NCBI GenBank assembly: GCA_021613535.1 | Contig: CP075492.1 | Coordinates: 11,780,001-11,844,000, forward strand | Direction: 5' to 3' | Origin: Adineta vaga | Lineage: Eukaryota > Rotifera | Length of the DNA: 64,000 nucleotides | Shown: positions 9,498-21,907 of the stretch, in pieces | How positions within the stretch are numbered: position 1 is the stretch's first letter | How the letters are laid out: every line of letters starts with the position of its first letter | Position numbers and translations under genes: made by a program | The notes under the pieces: generated by a model | Told to the model about the DNA's origin: nothing | Databases searched by the model: none | What the model saw: only the letters and a program-made list of their open reading frames with translations

Positions 9498-11621
9498 GAA
9501 ATGAACAAGTAGTAAAATTTAGATTAACAATTATGTAGACTTGAGATTATAATTCAATATTTTTTTGTATTTGCATGATTGAAGTTTCTCTTTCTCAAAC
9601 GTTAAATATCGTTTTATATACAAGCAGGACTGTGAGTGTGTGCGTGCGTTTACATTTGTCTTTCTTTTTTAAACAAGCTTTAGAAATATACGACGATAAA
9701 AATCGAATAAAATGTGATAAAATTTAATAAAAATGTATTTCTTTATTATTAACTTTGTGGAGCTATTGAACGATGGATGTGAATGAAATAAATTTACATA
9801 TATAACTTAATTATGAAAGGATAAATCATCTCGAAAAATTACTTCGCTCAATTGCAATGGATTGAAGTACATACGGATCAAATTATTGCACCCAAAAACA
9901 AAACCTACATTGCATCAACTTTACGCAACCATAAACATGCATGACATTCTGTATATCCTTTGTAGATGCTTCCTTTTAAATTTCAACGTTTCGGCTTATT
10001 TATTTTTCCAACATGCCGATGAGTAAAATATTTTTTGACAAATATTTGTTTGTGCACGTGTCATGTAGGATATAGACCACACGATGACACATCGAAAACT
10101 ATGAGTAAACTCATACACATTTACATGATTTTCGCTTTTTCTTTCGTTTCTTTGATGACTAACACATCTGTACACACAATAGTCGCTTGCGATAAAACTT
10201 GTAAATGATATGTAATGAATTTAAATATAGTTCGTTCGTCTTATACACAACAAAATTCTCAGACAGTTGTAGCGAACAGCATGTCTTTTACATTAAAATC
10301 CTGTTTTATTTGATAATTGGGATGATTTTCAATTTCTTTCATTCAGTAAGTTTCTACTAGATCTTTCAAAAGTGAATGACAAATTTTTTCATGTAAAATT
10401 CTTATTTAAAAAATGAATAAGGTTTCAATACATTTCTTCTATACTGATGTTTCAGTAGAATTCGTTGGAATCTTATTATCCTCCATGTTGCTTGCCATCT
10501 TGATCTGTCTTACTTCCAGAACCGCTGTCGTTTTCAGGAGGAGTCCTCAGATCATTCTTAAAACGAAGTAAAAATAAGTTTTATAGACAAAATGCGTTAT
10601 TTAATTACTTTGTTCTCCGTTGACAATAAAAGTATAGAGACTTCTAAATGAAGATAATAGTTCGTTTTCTACGAAAGTAATTCATACACTTACGAGTATC
10701 AACATGAATATGGTCGAATGAACCATTTTGGGTACGATGTCCCACTTCGTTGTTTACTGAAGACATAACAAATTGCTCTAAATTAGATAAATAACATGTC
10801 TTAAGCAACGATAAGATTTACGATTGTTCTTCTTCTATAGAATTCTAAGAAAAACTGAGTAATTCATATCTTACGGAATGTAAAAGATTATATTTGTATT
10901 CAAATGATTCCGTTCGTTAACAAAACTCGAAAGACATAAATAGCTAACTGTAAAAGATCCATGTGTCATTACATTTTTTCCAAGCTTAACCGCCTGATGT
11001 TGTCTTTGTCATGAATAATGCTGTTATATTAACGATATTGACTCTATTTAATCATGATAAAATGTTTATCAGACAACTAAAACTTAAAAGATACCATGAA
11101 AATAGAATCATCTTTCGAACTTTTCGTAAATCGTAGAGCGATATTTGTCTCAAAGAGTATGGAAGATGCTTTCAATAGAACCAAATCTCATTGTACTAAG
11201 TTAGATTACAATTCATATCGATTATCTTACTTGTGTTGTATTACAATAATTTCTGACGTTGATCAAAATTTTTTCACTTGCTCTGTTTCAGATTTTTGTG
11301 CCATTATACACACACATACATATATACAGTGTGAAATATACGAAATTTTATATAAAATTACCTCATGGTTTATATTCTCTTGCTTTTGTCTTCTTCTCAT
11401 GCAAAAGATTTTACAATCGATGTTGGAAAAAAACCAAGTTACTTTATTTTTTTTCAAGTATTACTTCAATTATTCATTGAATAGAGTGGCAAACAAAAGA
11501 ATCTAGTTTGATTCCTATTTTTCAACATAGATGCAAATCTTTCAAACATGACCGATGAACACAAAACAAACAACGAAAAATATCATACAAGAAAGAAAAA
11601 TCATTGATCTCATTGTTTGTT
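9498..11621. other. long region with no well-supported gene
   Basis: Intergenic AT-rich DNA apart from a weak minus-strand two-exon candidate described separately. The open frame at 11096-11506 reads as low-complexity AT-rich translation without splice support and is not accepted. Confidence 0.4.
10439..10766 (-). CDS. possible small two-exon gene, uncertain
   Basis: The segment 10766-10694 reads MSSVNNEVGHRTQNGSFDHI and on to a good GTAAGTG donor in phase 1. A second hydrophilic exon candidate lies at 10545-10439. It is open in the frame that fits the donor (acceptor AG at 10547-10546). It is also open in an overlapping frame (RTPPENDSGSGSKTDQDG then stop) reached from a better acceptor at 10558-10557 that does not match in phase. 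The segment is less AT-biased than its surroundings, which is why I list it. Product about 60 residues, unrecognised. Confidence 0.2.
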
Positions 11622-13131
11622 CTATTTAGAAATTTGAATTATATCATCATCGATACGATTGATATTCAATTGTTTATTTTTCACAAGTAATTCAAAATAA
11701 TAATATTCGGTTTCAGAAAAATTTTGACGTTGAATTACAAATGGTTCAGATGTTTCATTCGATTGAATCAATTGATTAAGAAGAGAATCGATCTGCGAAC
11801 GAAATTCATCTGAAATAGCAATACACGAAAGCATATTTTCGAGATCATTTCTAAAACGAAACCGAAATTAAATAGAATTCAAATGAATAAAATAACTTAC
11901 GAATTTGTTTCTTGTAATGTAAATGTTTGATCGGATTTTTTCTGTTTTAATACATCTAAAGCATGATTTATTTTCGTAACTTCATTTAATATATCTCGAT
12001 TTTGTGGATCAATAACAACCGCTTTCGATAGATATTTTTTTGCTTCATCCAATTGATTTAATGATCGAAGTGATACACTTGCACGAAATAATGCTTTTAA
12101 ATTATTGGGTTCAATAACGAGAGCATCACGACATGCTCGAAAACATTTTTCAAAATCATCCAAACGAAGATAACATTGTGCTAAAAGATGACATGAACAA
12201 ATAGCAAATGAACGAAATGTTTTGTGTTACATTTACCTGAATTCAAGTGAAGTTTTAATAACAATTGATGATATTGTTCTTCATGTTTACCATCGATCAA
12301 TGTTACTTTATTATGAATTAATTGTCGAGCTTTATTATAACTTCGTAATGCACGATCTAATTGACCATTGGCATATTCTTCATTGCCAATATTACGTAAT
12401 GATTGTGCTAATCGTATTCGTTTGGCGAAATCATCGATTTGATGTCGATTTGTTGGACTTTTTATTAATAATTGATCATCATTGAAGATCGTTGATGGTT
12501 CATTTGTTATTAAAAGTTCGAATACATATAGACACCACGCTGATTCAGGTATATGTGGAATACAACCAAGTTCACCATATAATAAATCACTACTGATAAT
12601 AAATTTTGCACGTTCACGTCGTTGCATTGTACTAACAGCAAGATCAATACCAGGAAGAACATCACATTTTCCACTACGAAATTCAAGTGGACGACGACGT
12701 TTGAAAGATGTATCAAATGGTTCATCTCGATGTTCGAAATAAGCATAATAATGTAATCGACTAGAGAATCAAAAAGAAATTGAAACTAGCATCAAATCTA
12801 ACGAAATAACTTACACACAAGCACCCAGAGTTGGCTTTTGTCCAATTCCATTATGAATTGTTTCTTTCCATATTCCACCTTTCAATTCAGTATCTAATAC
12901 ATTATCATTCTTCATCTGTCGTCCATCAATTCCATTTGTTGAAATAATATGTTGCATTTTTGTAGTTTGTTCACTGAATGATAATGTTCCATCAATACGT
13001 CGTTGTCGATGGAATGGTTCAATATGAGGTCCACGATTATATCGAGAATTAGGATCATCTTCTTCATCAAGATTGGTATTCAAACCATCATTTTCACTGA
13101 TATTTATTGGTTTGACTGATATTGATTGCAT
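11622..13131 (-). CDS. FKBP6: FKBP6-like protein, degenerate FKBP domain plus TPR
   Basis: Four exons (13131-12815, 12760-12237, 12180-11901, 11850-11622) total 1350 nt, 449 residues. The FKBP-type domain runs from about residue 80 (VRLHYYAYFEHRDEPFDTS) through LPGIDLAVSTMQRRERAKFI to YGELGCIPHIP, then FELL. The TPR region follows (NIGNEEYANGQLDRALRSYN; CRDALVIEPNNLKALFRAS; DEAKKYLSKAVVIDPQN). In other animals FKBP6 (Drosophila shutdown) is a germline co-chaperone that works with HSP90 and Piwi proteins in piRNA loading. Its isomerase site is usually inactive. The N-terminal 75 residues are acidic and unrecognised. Assignment to FKBP6 rather than another FKBP-TPR protein rests on the domain order and the YGxLGCxPxIP segment. 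Confidence 0.8.
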
Positions 13132-14042
13132 ATTTCAAAATTTATTTTGTTTATTCTAAAACAGAAATAAGTTTAATTATATCTGATCTAATATAAGATC
13201 GTTTTGGATCAATTTGATTATTGTGACTCTCCTCAAATCATCTACCATCCAATCGTTCTGTTTTTTTTTCTCGTAATCAATCATCTATATCGAATGCACA
13301 AGTGTGTTTTACCTTTCCATTTATAGCTTATCGAGTTTGTATGCGGAAAGAATTAGAAATACTAGAGTTTTTCTCTGCCATGATCTTGTCTGTTAAACAA
13401 GAACATGTAAGAAGCAGTCCATAAAATCAAATTCATTGACTATCTCCAATAGAGTTTTCGAAGGATTTTGTTCAAGAGTATTGCCTGTTCAATACATTTA
13501 GATTTATAACTTTAATATCCAACATTTTTCTGAAATGAAAAAGTATTATGACGAATATATATTTTCATCATAGAAATATCGAATAATTCAGAAGTAGACA
13601 ATCAAATTTTTATCTTCGATTCGATCTCTAAATCTAAAATATGGGAAAAAAATCTTATTTGTTATCTTCATATATGGTTGTGTGGAATTTATCCTCTGCT
13701 ACTCGGCATATAATGACATCTATCTTTTCTGTCGGCAACCAATTTTACGTATCGGCTTGTGTTTTGTTCTCATATAGAATAACAAGGTTTGTAAACAGAA
13801 GTAAACAGAAAGTCATTTGAGCTTTGATTAGTTGTGTTATTTCTTGAATTTAATCGAAAATTTCAAGTGACTTTTTTCGTTGAAAATAAAATTGTTTTTT
13901 TTTCTTATTTTTAGTTGTTATTTTTTCCGTTGTCTCGTCCATTTCTTTTTTTTGCGATGCTCGTCAATGTTGTTCGTCAATATTCGTTTTCGTCTCGTTT
14001 ATTATTCATGTATCTTTCTTTATCATTGATGATCAATTTCTC
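13132..14042. other. bidirectional promoter region, FKBP6-like / CELF
   Basis: Spacer of about 900 bases between divergent starts. It has pyrimidine-rich blocks near 13258-13275 and 13890-13960. A CTGTTTTAG acceptor-like site (minus strand, about 13160) lies 24 bases before the FKBP6-like ATG. No gene seen. Confidence 0.45.
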
Positions 14043-15527
14043 ATGATGAATACAACTGGAAATCTCGCAACCTCACCTACATCTTCAACATCAACAGCAG
14101 CTATTTCGACATTAAATCTCGATAATAAACATGAACCTGATGCTGATGCTATTAAAATGTTTTGTGGACAAATTCCACGAAATATGAATGAATCTGAATT
14201 ACGTGAAATCTTTGAACAGTTTGGTCCTGTCTTTCAATTGAATGTTTTACGTGACAAACAAAGTGGTGAATCGAAAGGTTGTTGTTTTGTTACATATTAT
14301 ACAAGAAAAGCAGCATTAGATGCCCAAAATGCTCTACATAATTTACGGACCTTGAATGGTAGTCATCATCCAATACAAATGAAACCAGCAGATACAGAAA
14401 ATCGAAATGGTAAGAGTAAAAAGATAAATAACGAAAGTTTTCTTTTTTATATTCGTCTAGAACGAAAATTATTTGTTGGAATGATCTCGAAAACGTTTGA
14501 TGAACAAAATATTCGTACACTTTTTCTATCCTATGGACCTATTGAAGATTGTACTGTTCTTCGCGATGCTAATGGAAAGAGTCGTGGTAAGAATTTAAAT
14601 GAAAAGAATAATTAATACAAGATAAACGTTAACTTGTGTTTAAGGATGTGCTTTTATAACATTTCAAAAACGTCAATGTGCTATCAATGCCATAAAATCC
14701 ATGCATCAATCTCAGACTATGGAGGTGAAATACATTGAATTCAGTTAATTCTCTAAATAACAATAAGAAATTCATTTAAGGGTTGTTCATCTCCACTTGT
14801 TGTTAAATTTGCTGATACACCAAAAGATAAAGAAACAAAAAAAGTTCAACAACAATACCCTAACTATAATAATACTCTTATGCAACAGATCAATCCAACA
14901 AATTCAATGGTATTATTAATATAGACTTTTTAAATTGCTTACAGTTGCTAATTCTTAGTCAGCATTTGAGATGTATATATTATAAAAGAAATGTGATCTG
15001 TCAGATGAAACGGAGATATCAACAACAGAGTTTGATTATTATAGTAGTCAATTAGAATCGACAACTGACGTGTACTATCATCTGTCTATAAATACGATAT
15101 GTACTCAATTTCATATCAGATAAGTCCGAGTAACATTTTAGACTTTTGTAACGCTTAGATTACAAATATTAGTAATAGAAATGATCGTTGAATTTCGATT
15201 TTAATTATAGCCTAACTCTCAAACTATGAATGGATATAATTTTATACCGGAACTGAGTAATTTAGTATTTCTTCAACAATTATTGAAAAATTATGGTTTT
15301 ATTGGTACTAATGGCAATGGTAACTAAATCAAAATCATTCATTTCTTTGATCGACTATTGTCATTATTTAATTTTAGCAATTAATTTTCCAGCATTAAAT
15401 AATCTTTTACAAATGTTTACAAATAATATGACACTCAACGGAAATAAATTACCGATTTTAGTACCATCAAATTCATCAAATTCATCAACTTCTCAACATG
15501 GAACTAATCAATCACTAGATATTCAAG

Positions 15528-15558
<31 letters not shown>

Positions 15559-16575
15559 GACTCTTAATTCACCTCGATCCCCTTTATCATCCCATTCGAA
15601 CAATGCATCCTATAATACTGATTCATCTTTACTCATCTGTGGACCAAATGGTAATAGTCCACAAAATACTCATCTAAATCCAAATAGTAGTTTATCGTCC
15701 AATATACCAACACCCAATACTGGTCCTTATCTTCCCACAATGTCTCCACTTTATACTAATAATACAAATTCATTATCAAATGCTAGTGCAGGTAAAATCT
15801 GAATTGATTAATATTTTAAATACAAGAGACTCTCTATCATTTAGATGCTCATCATAATCTACAAAATCTTGTTGCAATGTCACAAGTAAATAATGCAGGT
15901 AAGTTAATACTCTGTTCATCGATTGTAAATAATTAATTTTTATTTGAAAAGGTCTTCTACCAGCAGCAAATTCATCGGGAACAGCATCTGGTAAGTTAGA
16001 ATTTGAAATCTCTATTTAAACGAATTTGTTATCGCTGGTTTTTCTAGCTTCATTTCCTGTTTTTCCATCATCTTCATATCTTTCTTCTCAAGTCGCTGGT
16101 AAACATACCGAAGGTTTGTTGTCACATCATTTGTACACAACACTAGAGTTCGTTTTTTTCCTTTTCAACTAGGTCCTGATGGTGCTAATCTTTTTATTTA
16201 TCATCTTCCACAAGAATGCAGTGACACAGATTTAGCTCAAGCGTTTGCACCATTCGGACCGATTATATCTGCGAAAGTATTCGTTGACAAAACTACAAAT
16301 CGAAGTAAATGTTTTGGTAAGTATTCTTCTATTCAATTCATTATTCTCTTCTTCTTCTTTTTCTCAAAGGTTTTGTTAGTTTTGATAATCCAACATGTGC
16401 TCAAGCAGCCATCAATCAAATGAATGGTTGTCAAATTGGTACAAAACGACTTAAAGTTCAATTGAAAAAACATCGAATTGAATCCAATCATACTAACTCT
16501 ACTAATCCAACTCAAACAAATTTAAACCATCATCCAGGAAATTCTCCGACAACAACAAAGAAATCATCTTATTAA
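14043..16575 (+). CDS. CELF: CELF-family RNA-binding protein (three RRMs)
   Basis: Regulates alternative splicing, mRNA decay and translation through GU-rich elements. Eleven exons total 1734 nt, 577 residues (14043-14409, 14461-14586, 14645-14724, 14781-14909, 15211-15319, 15378-15791, 15845-15898, 15952-15990, 16048-16113, 16173-16316, 16370-16575). RRM1 carries [20 protein letters not shown] and [16 protein letters not shown]2 carries [18 protein letters not shown] and [13 protein letters not shown]3 carries [18 protein letters not shown] and [17 protein letters not shown]. This two-plus-one spacing is typical of CELF1/2. The divergent linker is rich in Asn/Ser and holds a run of ten Gln. 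Three tiny exons in the linker (54, 39 and 66 nt, all multiples of three) could be skipped without frame loss. At exon 9 the donor at 16114 is preferred over that at 16099 because it restores EGPDGANLF. Confidence 0.93.
15530..15559 (+). repeat. CAA/CAG repeat encoding polyglutamine in CELF
   Basis: Ten consecutive Gln codons (nine CAA, final CAG) in the CELF linker between RRM2 and RRM3. Nearly pure triplet, so likely length-polymorphic. Confidence 0.85.
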
Positions 16576-17198
16576 ATTCGCATGTTTATATCTTTATTAT
16601 TTTATTTCAAATATACGCATATATTGTTATTTTTATTGTCTTTTGTAACATATTCGTTCTTGTTCGATTCATTAACAGAAGATGCATCATTTTGCATGAT
16701 TGTATAAGTATATTTGCGGGATTCTCTTCCTATTACTATATTATTTTTTGTTTTGTTTTGCAGTGTTATTCTTCTTTTAGATTTCTTTCTTATTGTTATT
16801 ATGATTAGTCTTGAACATTTACGTATTTTTCTTTTCATATTTAACGTTTTATTGGTTTTTTAAAGCGAAACTAACGTTTAATTGTCTTTTGTCGATTGTT
16901 TTCCTTATTCTCAGTGTTTCGTTTTTTCTTCTTCTTCTTCTTCTTCTTCATTGTCGATTGTTTTACGTTGTTGTTCTGTTTTGAATCAACACGACTATTA
17001 TAAACAAACAGAAAACAGATTATGATCAAGATACGCATATCGATATTCGTTTCTCAGGAAATTTTACGTGAGCATGACAGATATGATTCTTATTCGTAAC
17101 AGAATATTATGAATTCTTAGAGCAGATCTGGATTATTCAGTATTTATTTAGGTTGTATATTAAAAAATGAAAGTGAAAGTTTAAAAGAAAAGGACGCA
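16576..17198. other. 3' region of CELF with CTT repeat
   Basis: Convergent spacer. Pyrimidine-rich, with a TTC/CTT run at about 16927-16949. A minus-strand open frame here (16602-16838) is low-complexity and probably not coding. It likely holds the CELF 3' UTR. Confidence 0.5.
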
Positions 17199-17766
17199 TT
17201 AAAAAGTGACTTCAGTTTTCTCTTCTACTGGATTTTCTTGTTTAACAACTTGTTTTGAACGTGTCCATCGACGTGGTAGAATAGCATCACCTAAAGTATC
17301 GAATGATTGTTTGTATGATGAAACAACTTCTGAAACAGTTAATATTGGCTGAACTTGACATAAATTCGGCATTTCAGCAACAATATAGTTATCATCACCA
17401 TTGAAATGTTCCCCGCCATTCTTTTCCATAGGAACATCAGCAACACAGTATGCTGGCGGTGACAATTTTTTCTTAAGATTTCTTACTCTAAACAAATCAT
17501 ATATACGGCAAAATCAACAGATAATTCAACGAAAGGTCTTACATAAGGTACGCTAAACATGTGCCAATGATAGTACATAAAGCAGTTCCACTAACAATAC
17601 CAACTGTAAATGAATAATGCCAAACTACTACAATGATTAATTGAGATTAAACACGTATTAGGAAACATCATAATCAAAGAAAATACTTACTCATATTTGA
17701 TTTATCTTCAGCGCAAACGAACTTTTGCAACATGAAAACGAATATTATACTGATGAGAGAAAACAT
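17199..17766 (-). CDS. small single-pass membrane protein
   Basis: Three exons (17766-17691, 17627-17543, 17487-17199) total 450 nt, 149 residues. Exon 1 encodes a signal peptide (MFSLISIIFVFMLQKFVCA) and a short acidic ectodomain (EDKSN). Exon 2 encodes one membrane helix (SFTVGIVSGTALCTIIGTCL). Exon 3 encodes a basic stop-transfer RNLKKKL and a cytoplasmic tail of about 95 residues with a Pro pair and Tyr residues (PPAYCVADVP, DNYIVAEMP) that could bind WW or SH2-type partners. The ectodomain is almost absent, so it resembles a signalling adaptor or small regulatory subunit. Family not recognised. Frame, phases and topology together support it as real. Confidence 0.6.
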
Positions 17767-18504
17767 TCTTTTCAATCGAATGTCTACAATCAAATGACTG
17801 CTTTCTTTTTGAAGAATATTTTTATAACTATAAGTCAATTAAATTCATCATCATCATTAGAAAGGACATATGTTGATTCTATCAATTGAATATAACATTT
17901 CGATTGCTCAATAATATTTCCTTCCAGCAATCAATGAATTTTCATCGAAATGATATAAATTAGTCTATCGAGTTTGTCCTTGCAATGAGAGCAAGAGGAA
18001 GAAGAATATGCGTTTATCTTGTTGTTGATCATCGTTTAACTTGTTGCCTGTGAAGTTTGCTTTTTTTGACATGAGATGTTGAAATCAATAAAGATAGATA
18101 ATGCATCCATGATTTTTTCAAAGCAATAATTTCAATTGGTTTCTTTACCAAGGTATATTATTCAAGGGTAGGGAATATTTGGTACTACCCCTTAAAGATT
18201 TTTATCTATCCGAAAGATAAATATATCGTGTAGTGAACTTAAATAAAATCATATTGTTTTGCCGATAGTTTTTGTATTGTGAATCAATAATATTAATGTT
18301 TGAAAAGCATCTAAATGAATATGATAAGGGAGGTCGCACATTGCCGCTGTTAAACATACAAAAACTTTCGCTGCAAGAAAACGATTGGTCGATCGTCATT
18401 TCACGTGTTATCATTTTTCTTCGTTCGTTTTTTGTTTTACTATACTATTTTCTATATCTATTGACTAATGTTTGACTTGTAATAGTTATTTTTCTAGCAT
18501 TCCT
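17767..18504. other. spacer upstream of TBC1D15/17-like gene
   Basis: Divergent promoter region. It contains an imperfect inverted repeat at about 18155-18194 (AAGGGTAG ... CTACCCCTT) and a pyrimidine-rich acceptor ending at 18497, just before the TBC1D15 start. No gene. Confidence 0.4.
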
Positions 18505-21077
18505 ATGGCTAATGACAAAATCTTATATGAACGAAGTCAAGTTTTCATCAAAGATCGTTTACCAAAAACGGAAACACGAGATGGATCACTTGATGAAATA
18601 ACTGGCACAATAATAATTACTTCAAATGATCGTGGTCGATTCTTTCGTTTTCTGCCAAAAGGTATGGACGACAATGTTACAGATGAATGGGCATTAGTCA
18701 GTGGTGGTCAATCATCAATATCTTTTAAAAATACTAAAAGTGAAAATAATTCTCTTTCATTTTCACCAAATCCTCTATTGAAATTTCGTATTTTCTTCAA
18801 TATTAATACATTACGAAGTATTCGTCGACATCATATGAATCATGGTATTGCCGATATGGTCTTTGCACTTCAAGATGGCACAACATTTCCAACATTTCAT
18901 TTTAATCTTGGTGGTAGTAAAGAACTTTTGGAACTACTTGGTCAATATTTGAGACTTGAAAAGTAACGATTTTGCTTGGAAATTGAAGAGAATATTATTC
19001 GCTTATTTTAGATCACCACGAGATAATCGCTTGCATATTGTAAGAGAAGAAATTCCACAAGAAAATCTTCCACAACAAGTCAGTGCTTTTGATCAAATGA
19101 ATTTATTCGACAATTCACATGATATTTTCAAACGAATTGTTCGTAAAAAAATAAACAAAGATCTCTAAATAAAAACTAGAAACTTTTTCTTTAGAAAGCA
19201 TCTGACTCTCGTCGAACAGCAATTGAGAAATTTTCTCGTGTAACACATTTTTTCAAAGATGCCCTACTTGGTCAAAATGATCTGATTTCAACTAGTGATC
19301 ATTCAGAACAAATGATCGAACCCGATATAACAGCATTGATGCAATCATTCAGTGAAGAATTACGCGAATCAAATAATGATGGTTTTGAAGTGATTTATAA
19401 AGTAGAGAATTGTTTTTTCTTCTAATCTAGACATTCGATATTTGATTTTTTCCATTCATATTTAGGTTGATTTTAAAAAATTACCAGAAGTTATTCGTTA
19501 TCCAGCATTGACAAGTAAAGAATGGGAAATGTGTTTGGATAAAGAAGGACGTATAATTAATGTTGAAAGGATGAAAGAACGAATCTTTCGTGGTGGATTA
19601 GAATCAAATGCATTACGAAGTGAAGTTTGGAAATTTTTATTAAATTATTATCCATGGTCATCAACATTCGACGAACGAATTGAATTAGCTAAACAAAAAG
19701 AATCAGAATATTTTGCAATGAAATTACAATGGAAATCTATGAACGAACAACAAAAACAAAGAAATAATCTGTTCAGAGATCGGGAATCTTTGATTGGTAA
19801 AGATACGATTCGACATTTTTAGTTATTTGAATGTGTGAGTTTCGTTCGACAAGGAAATTTTCATAAGAAATCAATGGCTATAACGAATAGATAGAGAGAA
19901 GATCTAATTACATTTGTGAATTGTGAAGTTTCTACTAATATTGTTCTATGTCTATATGTGTCTACTTTTAGACAAAGATGTTATTCGTACGGATCGAACT
20001 CACGTTTACTTTCAAGGTGATAATAATATCCATCTCGAAGTTTTACATGATGTTTTAATGACTTATAATATGTTTAATTTTGATCTGGGTAAATTGATTC
20101 TAATTAGCAGAATTTCTTTTTTTGAGTGGAGTTCTTTTTTGAAGGTTATGTGCAAGGTATGAATGATTTATTAAGTCCAATATTGATTGTAATGGAAAAT
20201 GAAGTCGATGCATTTTGGTGTTTTGTTGGATTAATGGAACGGATGCAACAAAATTTTCATATGGATCAATCGCATATTAAACGTCAACTTGGCAATCTTC
20301 ATACACTTCTTCAATTTATTGACGCTGAACTTGCTAATTATTTGGGTACGAAATAAAAACTTTTCATAAACCATTTCTTCTTATAAAATGTACTTTTTAG
20401 CTGAAAATAATTCTAGTAATATGTATTTTTTCTTTCGTTGGATGTTGATCTGTTTCAAACGTGAATTTTCTTTCGAAGATGTGATGTATTTATGGGAGGT
20501 AATGAAGATGAACAATTTTCTTCTTTAGACAATATCATTCTATTTGGTATTTAGGTTTTATGGACAGATCATCCATGTGAAAATTTTGAATTATTAGTTT
20601 GTTTGGCTATTTTAATATCACAAAAAACAGTTATCATGGAATCAAAATTTGGTTGTAACGAAATTCTTAAAGTAGATTCTTTCTTTCAAATCGATTTCTA
20701 GTCATTTTGACATCTTCTTCTTGTTTTCATAGCATATCAATGATCTTTCACTTAAAGTTCAATTGGAACCATTATTGAAACATGCTGAAGGTCTTTATAT
20801 TCTCTTAAAAGAACACGATCAAGCAACGCCTGGTCTCCCACCACAAATCTCAGCAATTCTATTTCCAAATCAGAATAGAAATCTTAAAAAATCAACTAAA
20901 CAAGATGGTCATGATTCTGATTCAGATGCAACATCGACGATTTCATCTGTCAAATCATCACGTGGTCCATCACCTAATCCTGATGTTGAACGTAAACCTC
21001 GCACGAGACATTTAACTGAATCACATTCAATCGATGAAAACGATAGTGCAGTTGTTAGTCATACGAAAAAGACTTAA
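18505..21077 (+). CDS. TBC1D15: TBC1D15/17-like Rab GTPase-activating protein
   Basis: Nine exons total 2001 nt, 666 residues (18505-18962, 19012-19142, about 19199-19401, 19466-19796, 19972-20088, 20145-20345, 20401-20498, 20555-20671, 20733-21077). The N-terminal Rab-binding-type domain includes VFALQDGTTFPTFHFNLGG. The TBC domain starts at FRGGLESNALRSEVWKFLL. The arginine finger lies in KDVIRTDRTHVYF and the glutamine finger in YVQGMNDLLSP. MENEVDAFWCFVGLMERM and FFFRWMLICFKREFSFEDV-like segments follow. In other animals it acts on Rab7 at mitochondria and lysosomes. The junction between exons 2 and 3 is ambiguous: donor 19143 with acceptor at 19198, or donor 19139 with acceptor at 19194; both keep frame. 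The ATG was chosen because it follows a TTTTTCTAG acceptor by seven bases. Confidence 0.92.
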
Positions 21078-21271
21078 TTCTTGTACTTTTTCTTTTCGTT
21101 TGTTTCATTGATTCTTTGTTTTACTTCGGTGTTCAATTCTCGTTCAAATAATTCTGTTCGAGAACAAACATACAAAATAATATCAATCCTTCAAGTGTTT
21201 TTCTTTTTCTGTACTCGTCTAACGACATATATAAATATCTATATATAAATCTTTATTTATTCTAGATAAAG

Positions 21272-21907
21272 ATGAGTGAACAGAATTTAATCGACGAAAA
21301 TGTTGATTCAGACGAAGATGAAGATGATGATTATTGTCCAACGAAAACTAATCAACAACACTCAGATTCTAGTGCTGATTCTGAAGATGATAATGATGAA
21401 ACTACTGAAGATAAGGAAAAAATTGCCAGTAAAAATCAATTGGATGTTACTCCTTACGATGAATCTAAAACAGATGAATTGTGGAAAAATTTCACAAGTA
21501 GTACAACAAAAGTATCAGATAAGTCCAAGCCAACAACTGAACAATCAAATCTACAACCAAAAGTAACAACTAAGGTATTCGAATATGCCGGTGAAAAAGT
21601 TTCAGTACCAGTGAAAACTCCAATTGCAACACCAACAGCAGCAGTAGCAACAAGTCCATCACTGAAACGACCAGCAACAACATCTAGTTCTTTACTTGAT
21701 CGTCTTGGCATCAGTAAAAAACAAAAATTATCAACATTAGAAAAATCTCGTCTTGATTGGAGTGCTCACAAAGAATCAGAAGCCTTGATAGATGATCTCG
21801 ATTCACATCGACGTAGTAAAGATTCATATGTAGAAAGAAAAGCCTTCTTGGAACGAACAGAAGCACGTGAACATGATCATTATTTAACTAATGCAAAAAA
21901 GAAATGA
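21272..21907 (+). CDS. CFDP1: craniofacial development protein 1 / Swc5 homologue
   Basis: Single exon, 211 residues. The C-terminal BCNT-C domain is clear: LLDRLGISKKQKLSTLEKSR, LDWSAHKESEALIDDL, then YVERKAFLERTEAREHD. The N-terminal half is highly acidic (DEDEDDDYCP and further Asp/Glu runs), as expected for a histone-binding tail. BCNT/Swc5 proteins are subunits of the SRCAP/SWR1 remodeller that deposits H2A.Z. It sits head-to-tail 194 bases behind the TBC1D15-like gene. TTTATTCTAG (AG at 21264-21265) ends six bases before the ATG. An AATAAA lies about 30 bases after the stop. Confidence 0.92.
   Translation: MSEQNLIDENVDSDEDEDDDYCPTKTNQQHSDSSADSEDDNDETTEDKEKIASKNQLDVTPYDESKTDELWKNFTSSTTKVSDKSKPTTEQSNLQPKVTTKVFEYAGEKVSVPVKTPIATPTAAVATSPSLKRPATTSSSLLDRLGISKKQKLSTLEKSRLDWSAHKESEALIDDLDSHRRSKDSYVERKAFLERTEAREHDHYLTNAKKK

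Noticed and set aside
11096-11506. Possible 136-residue protein with hydrophobic stretch
   Set aside because: Phe/Ile/Tyr-rich translation, overlapping open frames in other phases, no conserved segment and no exon partners.
16602-16838. Minus-strand frame rich in Lys/Arg/Ile
   Set aside because: Lies in the CELF 3' region and looks like a read-through of AT-rich sequence.
18155-18194. Imperfect inverted repeat AAGGGTAG/CTACCCCTT as a transposon end
   Set aside because: No target-site duplication, partner end or transposase nearby.
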